This document shows, piece by piece, positions 23,790-27,855 of a DNA stretch of 27,855 nt. The position numbers and the translations under genes are program-made. The DNA lies in NCBI GenBank assembly GCA_012513425.1, contig JAAZCF010000350.1:1-27855 (forward strand), written 5' to 3'. The stretch's first letter is position 1. Each line of letters begins with the position of its first letter. This DNA is from Bacteroidales bacterium (GTDB taxonomy: Bacteria; Bacteroidota; Bacteroidia; Bacteroidales; UBA932). Under the pieces are notes generated by a model. The model had not been told where the DNA came from. It did not search any database and was given only the letters and a program-made list of their open reading frames with translations.

Positions 23790-25049
23790 ATGAAAAAGAA
23801 TTATCTTTTTACATCTGAGTCAGTGTCCGAGGGACACCCAGATAAAGTCGCCGATCAAATATCTGATGCTATTCTTGATGACTTTTTACGTCGCGACCCC
23901 GCAAGTCACGTGGCTTGTGAAACTTTTGTTACCACAGGCTTGGTATTTATTGGCGGAGAAGTAATGTCTGAAGATGCTTTTGTAGACTTGCAACAAGTTG
24001 CACGAGATGTCATTCGCAAGATTGGTTATACCAAAAGTGAATATAAGTTTGATGCAGATAGTTGCTCAGTTATCTCAGCTTTGCATGAGCAAAGCAAAGA
24101 TATCGCTATAGGGGTAAACAAAGAGGAAGCCATGGATCAAGGAGCTGGTGACCAAGGTATAATGTTTGGCTATGCATGCAATGAGACAGCCAATTATATG
24201 CCACTGTCTATCACTCTTTCTCATGTGGCTCTCAAGGAATTGGCAAAAATCCGTCGCGAAAGCCCAAGTTCTATGCCTTATTTGCGTCCTGATGCCAAAA
24301 GTCAATTTACCATAGAATATGATGAAAATGGCAAAGCAGTGAGAATACACACTTTTGTGTTATCAACTCAGCATGACGAATTTTCAAATGACGAGAAGGA
24401 AATGCAACAGCGCATCAAAGATGATGTCCGCTCGATTTTGATTCCTCGCATCAAAGAAATTATGGGCAGCGAAGTGGCAGCCCTGTTTGATGATAAGATG
24501 ATTTTGCATGTGAATCCTACCGGAAAATTTGTGATTGGTGGCCCTCACGGCGACACCGGTCTTACCGGCAGAAAGATTGTTGTAGATACCTATGGCGGCA
24601 GATCGGCTCATGGTGGCGGAGCTTTCAGCGGTAAAGACCCAAGCAAAGTTGACCGCAGTGCCACTTATGCAGCAAGATATATAGCCAAAAATATGGTGGC
24701 AGCCGGTGTGGCTGATGAGATCATGGTTCAGATTTCTTATGCTATTGGAGTAGCCGCACCTATCAGTATTTTTGTTAATACTTTCGGCAAGAGTCACTCT
24801 CATTATAGTGACAGCGAATTATCAGATCAAATTACTAAGATGTTTGATTTGCGCCCTGCAGCGATTATCTCCCGTTTTGGATTACGTAACCCTATTTTCT
24901 TACCTACTGCTGCTTATGGCCATTTTGGCCGCGACCCATACAAATCTGAAGTTGAGTTTATTCACAATGGGATTTCTTCCAAAAAGGAAGTCCAATTCTT
25001 TGGTTGGGAACTACTCGACAGCGTAGACCTCTGCAAGAGATTATTGTAG
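23790..25049 (+). CDS. metK: S-adenosylmethionine synthetase
   Basis: MetK makes S-adenosylmethionine from methionine and ATP. The 419-residue product matches Bacteroidales MetK: FTSESVSEGHPDKVADQISD at the start (GHPDK at 15-19), the GAGDQGIMFGYA hexapeptide motif (from 118), HVNPTGKFVIGGPHGDTGLTGRKI, and GGGAFSGKDPSKVDRSA, the P-loop-like signature. The ATG at 23790 starts MKKNYLFTSE as expected. It has its own promoter and a folded leader. A short overlapping out-of-frame ATG (23780) lies ten bases upstream. Its last nine bases overlap the end of the convergent lipoprotein gene. Confidence 0.96.
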   Translation: MKKNYLFTSESVSEGHPDKVADQISDAILDDFLRRDPASHVACETFVTTGLVFIGGEVMSEDAFVDLQQVARDVIRKIGYTKSEYKFDADSCSVISALHEQSKDIAIGVNKEEAMDQGAGDQGIMFGYACNETANYMPLSITLSHVALKELAKIRRESPSSMPYLRPDAKSQFTIEYDENGKAVRIHTFVLSTQHDEFSNDEKEMQQRIKDDVRSILIPRIKEIMGSEVAALFDDKMILHVNPTGKFVIGGPHGDTGLTGRKIVVDTYGGRSAHGGGAFSGKDPSKVDRSATYAARYIAKNMVAAGVADEIMVQISYAIGVAAPISIFVNTFGKSHSHYSDSELSDQITKMFDLRPAAIISRFGLRNPIFLPTAAYGHFGRDPYKSEVEFIHNGISSKKEVQFFGWELLDSVDLCKRLL

Positions 25050-25397
25050 AGGGTGCTGTGTGATGGTGAAATAGCGGGTGGAAGTTGAACTTTCCTGAGT
25101 TGCTTTAAAAGTCACGCAGTAAGTAGTTTCAACATCAGTTGTAGAGGTAGGAATAGAAACCAACACATCGAAGGTTCCTGCAATGCCTGAATCTGGGTGG
25201 ATAGTTACCGCCTCATTTTCGCAAGTGGCAGTCCAAGCAGCGTTAGATGTGAAAGTAGTTGTCAAATTGCCACCTTGGGGGCCTACTTCAACAATGGAAG
25301 GACCGATGCTAGTAGTTGCTTTGAAATCATCTTTATTGCAAGATGAGAAGCTAAAGATAGCGATGACAAAAGCTATAATGACTATAATTCGTTTCAT
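25041..25397 (-). CDS. Small BACON-like lipoprotein
   Basis: The 118-residue product has a lipoprotein signal (IAIFSFSSCNKDD, lipid-accepting Cys20) followed by one Ig-like BACON-type domain: VEVGPQGGNLTTTFTSNAAWTAT has the Gly-Gly strand and Asn-x-x-Trp pattern, and TRYFTITQHP ends the fold. BACON domains are common in Bacteroidetes surface and secreted proteins, possibly binding carbohydrate or mucin; the role here is unknown. The ORF ends inside metK (9-base overlap). It has a strong promoter that overlaps the -7 box of the divergent neighbour, a similar lipoprotein. Confidence 0.8.
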   Translation of the reverse strand: MKRIIVIIAFVIAIFSFSSCNKDDFKATTSIGPSIVEVGPQGGNLTTTFTSNAAWTATCENEAVTIHPDSGIAGTFDVLVSIPTSTTDVETTYCVTFKATQESSTSTRYFTITQHPLQ

Positions 25398-25419
25398 TTC
25401 TCATATATATTAATTAGGG

Positions 25420-25450
25420 CAAATTTACTATATTATCATATCTTTGCAAA
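25420..25450 (-). promoter_or_regulatory. Promoter of the minus-strand BACON-like lipoprotein
   Basis: On the minus strand TTTG (25447-25450), 19 bases, TAAATTTG (25420-25427): a full consensus match, 22 bases before the ATG at 25397. Confidence 0.72.
25439..25446 (+). promoter_or_regulatory. -7 box for the plus-strand BACON-like lipoprotein
   Basis: TATCTTTG matches TAnnTTTG and lies 17 bases before the ATG at 25464. The expected -33 position has no TTTG. It falls inside the spacer of the opposing promoter. Confidence 0.55.
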
Positions 25451-25463
25451 AATTTACTCAGCT

Positions 25464-25877
25464 ATGAAAAAAGGCAATATTGTCGCCATTCTCTCCATTG
25501 CAGCCTTGACTGCGGCTATTTCTATTAGCTCATGTAATAAATATGTGCTACCCGAGATAAGTATCACCCCTGACAGCCTTTTTTTCAGTGCTGACTCTCA
25601 ATCGGCAACTATTCTGATTAATTCTAATGTCATTTGGGACTTTTCTTTTGACAATGAAGAAAACAAAGCCCCCCAATGGCTCAACTTTGACCCATTGTAT
25701 GGAGGGGACACCCTTCAAATTCAAAAAGTCACCGTCACTATTCAAAGAAATGAAAGTGACCAAGCTCGCGTGATTAAAGTAGGTGTGAAATCAGAAACTC
25801 TTAATAAGATGCTTTACATATATCAAGAAGCAAGAGAGCCTATTTCTGAGCAAGAAGCAAAACCATCGGCCAAATAA
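25464..25877 (+). CDS. Small BACON-like lipoprotein
   Basis: The 137-residue product is a lipoprotein (AISISSCNKY, Cys24) with one BACON-like domain: ISITPDSLFFSADSQSATILINSNVIWDFSF has the typical strand pattern and the Asn-x-x-Trp-like position, and VKSETLNKMLYIYQEARE closes it. A short charged tail (ISEQEAKPSAK) follows. It is divergent from the other BACON-like lipoprotein and separated by one base from the convergent hydrolase gene. Function unknown; cell surface or periplasm expected. Confidence 0.78.
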   Translation: MKKGNIVAILSIAALTAAISISSCNKYVLPEISITPDSLFFSADSQSATILINSNVIWDFSFDNEENKAPQWLNFDPLYGGDTLQIQKVTVTIQRNESDQARVIKVGVKSETLNKMLYIYQEAREPISEQEAKPSAK

Positions 25878-25878
25878 A

Positions 25879-26577
25879 CTAAGGCTGGAATCTCAATCTT
25901 AGTTCTATATTTTTTTCTGCAAAAGCGGCACTTAACTGCTCTAGATCTGTGAATTCATTTGTCTGCCCTATATGATAAGGGTAGAATATTTTAGGCTTTA
26001 TGATATTGGCAGCATTGCAGACTTGCTTTACGGTCATAGTAAAAGGTTGGTCTACCGGCAGAAAAGCAATATCTATGGCCTTTTCTGCCAATTTATGAAT
26101 GGCAGGAACATCTTCTGTGTCGCCGGCAACATATACTTTCAAACCGTCAAATGTGAAGATATAGCCATTGTCTCTGCCTTGAGGGTGATATTGTTCCCTC
26201 ATCACGTAATTATATGCAGGAACTGCATCAACAGTCATACCCTTTCGGAAAGATATCGAATCCCAATTGTTCATTATCTCAATATCCAAATCTGCGCGGT
26301 TTGGAATGGCATAAACCACAGTTTTAGTGCAAACAATAGTGGTATCTTCCTTGCTCAGTTGTTCAATGGCCGCCAAATCGAAATGATCACTATGATGGTG
26401 AGTGAAAAATATAAAATCAGCCTTCTCAAAATCGCTGAAATCGCAGAGTCTGCACGTTGGATCAACATAGATGACTCTATTGCCAAATTTGAAAATCAAA
26501 CTTGCATGGACGAGAAAATCAATTTCCAAAACCTTTCCGGTTTGTGTTGAAAAACTATCAGTTGGGAACAATTTCAT
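25879..26577 (-). CDS. Metallo-beta-lactamase-fold hydrolase (UlaG-like)
   Basis: The 232-residue product has a metallo-beta-lactamase fold of the compact UlaG/UPF0173-like type. The metal site THHHSDHFD (His60, His62, Asp64, His65) is complete. Other landmarks are VHASLIFKFGNRVIYVDP near the start, VAGDTEDVPAI (metal-ligand Asp) and YPYHIGQTNEF near the end. No signal peptide, so cytoplasmic. The substrate cannot be told from sequence. It converges on the BACON-like lipoprotein gene with a one-base gap and no terminator. No clear promoter match upstream. Confidence 0.85.
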   Translation of the reverse strand: MKLFPTDSFSTQTGKVLEIDFLVHASLIFKFGNRVIYVDPTCRLCDFSDFEKADFIFFTHHHSDHFDLAAIEQLSKEDTTIVCTKTVVYAIPNRADLDIEIMNNWDSISFRKGMTVDAVPAYNYVMREQYHPQGRDNGYIFTFDGLKVYVAGDTEDVPAIHKLAEKAIDIAFLPVDQPFTMTVKQVCNAANIIKPKIFYPYHIGQTNEFTDLEQLSAAFAEKNIELRLRFQP

Positions 26578-26640
26578 GTCATAAAATTAAATATTTTTTG
26601 ACAATTTGCCATATAATATGATTATCTTATAAAATATGCC

Positions 26641-26648
26641 TATTTTTG
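26641..26648 (+). promoter_or_regulatory. -7 box for the Oar-like receptor (TATTTTTG)
   Basis: TATTTTTG matches TAnnTTTG, 33 bases before the ATG at 26682. The -33 position shows only a weak TATG. The leader would be about 27 bases. Confidence 0.5.
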
Positions 26649-26681
26649 CGGTGGAAATTTTAACTAACAAAATCATTTTTT

Positions 26682-27855
26682 ATGAAACAAGCTATTAAAT
26701 GCTTCCTTGTTGCAATCGCTGCTGTGTTCATCTCAGCTAACGCTTTTGCACAGGTAACAACTTCATCTCTTGGTGGTTCGATAGTTGACAAAAATGGTGA
26801 GCCTATTGTTGGCGCAGCTGTTGTTGCTACTCACGTTCCTTCAGGTACAGTTTATGGTGCCGCTGCTAACACTGCTGGCCGTTATACCATTCAAGGTATG
26901 CGTCCAGGCGGACCTTACAAGGTAGAAATTTCTTGCCTTGGCTATCAAACAGTGACAATTACTGATGTTACTCTTTCTCTTGCAGAATCTTATAACATTA
27001 GCAAGTCTCTTAATGATGATGCCCAAATGCTTGCATCTGCAATCGTAGTTTCAGAAGCTGCTTCAAGGTTTGCTGCTGAAAAAACCGGTGCAGCCACAAA
27101 CATCAATAATGAGCAGATTATTAATCTTCCAACCGTAAGCCGTTCAATTTCTGATATTACTAGACTTTCACCTTATGGTGGAAATGGTATGACATTTGCC
27201 GGCGCTGATGGCCGTACAGCCAACTTCACTGTTGACGGTGCAGACTTCAACAACAACTTCGGTTTGAGCAGTAACCTCCCTGGTGGTGGCAACCCTATTT
27301 CTATTGACGCTATCGAAGAAATTCAGGTTGTTATCTCTCCTTTCGATGTTCGCCAGACAAACTTCATCGGTGGTGGTGTAAATGCTATCACCAAATCAGG
27401 TACAAACACTTTCAAGGGTTCTGCCTATGTTTATCACCGCAATGAAAATATGCGTGGTGATGCAGTATATGGTCAAGAAATCAGTGGAGCTCGCGCAACA
27501 GACCGTAGCACTACTTATGGTTTCACTTTGGGTGGTCCTATCGTAAAGAATAAATTATTCTTTTTTGTAAATGGTGAATATGCGAAATCTCCAACAATTG
27601 CCAATCGTTGGAAAGGTTCAAGAAATGGTGTTGCCAATAGTGCAAACTACATTTCTCGTACTACACTCAGTGATCTACAGCAAGTTTCAGACTTTGTAAA
27701 GTCAAAATATGGTTATGACACAGGTTCTTACACTTCATTTCCTGCAGACGAGAACAACATGAAGCTTCTTGCTCGCATTGACTGGAACATCAACGACAAA
27801 CACAAACTTGCTCTGCGTTACAACTATACATTAAATAATAAATGGACTGCACCTA
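26682..27855 (+). CDS. TonB-dependent receptor, Oar-like (3' end cut by window)
   Basis: An outer membrane receptor with 391 residues visible and the frame still open at the window end. A signal peptide (ending ISANAFAQ, about residue 24) is followed by a carboxypeptidase-like regulatory domain (about 28-110: LGGSIVDKNGEPIVGAAV, TAGRYTIQGMRPGGPYKVEISCLGY) and a plug domain with ATNINNEQIINLPTVSRSISDITRLSP, FTVDGADFNNNFG, IEEIQVVISPFDVRQTNFIGGG and NAITKSGTNTFKGSAYVYHRN, all typical of Oar/OmpA-related receptors of Bacteroidetes. The barrel begins near GPIVKNKLFFFVNGEYAK. The cargo is unknown. It is alone in orientation at this edge, so operon partners cannot be judged. Confidence 0.88.
   Translation, partial: MKQAIKCFLVAIAAVFISANAFAQVTTSSLGGSIVDKNGEPIVGAAVVATHVPSGTVYGAAANTAGRYTIQGMRPGGPYKVEISCLGYQTVTITDVTLSLAESYNISKSLNDDAQMLASAIVVSEAASRFAAEKTGAATNINNEQIINLPTVSRSISDITRLSPYGGNGMTFAGADGRTANFTVDGADFNNNFGLSSNLPGGGNPISIDAIEEIQVVISPFDVRQTNFIGGGVNAITKSGTNTFKGSAYVYHRNENMRGDAVYGQEISGARATDRSTTYGFTLGGPIVKNKLFFFVNGEYAKSPTIANRWKGSRNGVANSANYISRTTLSDLQQVSDFVKSKYGYDTGSYTSFPADENNMKLLARIDWNINDKHKLALRYNYTLNNKWTAP

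Overview
The window looks like chromosome of a member of the Bacteroidales. Signs of this are the protein types (Bacteroidetes-type L13, S9, S2, EF-Ts and MetK; BACON-like lipoproteins; an Oar-like TonB receptor; a TonB receptor paired with a DUF4249-like lipoprotein) and repeated promoter matches to the Bacteroidetes sigma consensus TTTG-N19/20-TAnnTTTG. I cannot name the genus from sequence alone.

Layout. 1-2237: distal part of the first half of the S10 ribosomal operon (rplB partial, rpsS, rplV, rpsC). It stops at a strong terminator instead of continuing into rplP. 2381-3688 murA (minus), divergent from dusB-lpxK (3733-5743). 5781-10284: a three-gene minus-strand operon read in the order Cys/His lipoprotein, DUF4249-like lipoprotein, TonB-dependent receptor, with a clear promoter at 10310-10341. 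10342-14957: a decayed accessory zone. It holds an orphan terminator, a small repeat cluster, a 54-nt 3' fragment of a tRNA-Gly, a secreted serine protease frame broken by two TAA codons, an intact-looking IS3-family element (two transposase frames and an A7G slippery site) with a structured non-coding tail, and the 3' remnant of an IS1182-like transposase. 14995-16554: secreted GH51 arabinofuranosidase (minus). 16627-19584: rplM-rpsI-rpsB-tsf with candidate leader RNAs in front of rplM and rpsB, closed by a terminator shared with the convergent ComF-like gene (19637-20374). 20413-23681: cdaA-mutS2, overlapping by 4 bases. 23684-25049: metK with its own promoter and a folded leader. 25041-25877: two small divergent BACON-like lipoproteins whose promoters overlap. 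25879-26577: metallo-beta-lactamase-fold hydrolase. 26682-end: start of an Oar-like outer membrane receptor cut by the window edge.

Most of the window is core information processing and envelope synthesis (ribosome, EF-Ts, tRNA dihydrouridine, MurA, LpxK, c-di-AMP, SAM). The least explained parts are the operon at 5781-10284, the folded leaders of rplM, rpsB and metK, the interrupted S10 operon, and the layered mobile-element scars between 10.3 and 15 kb.
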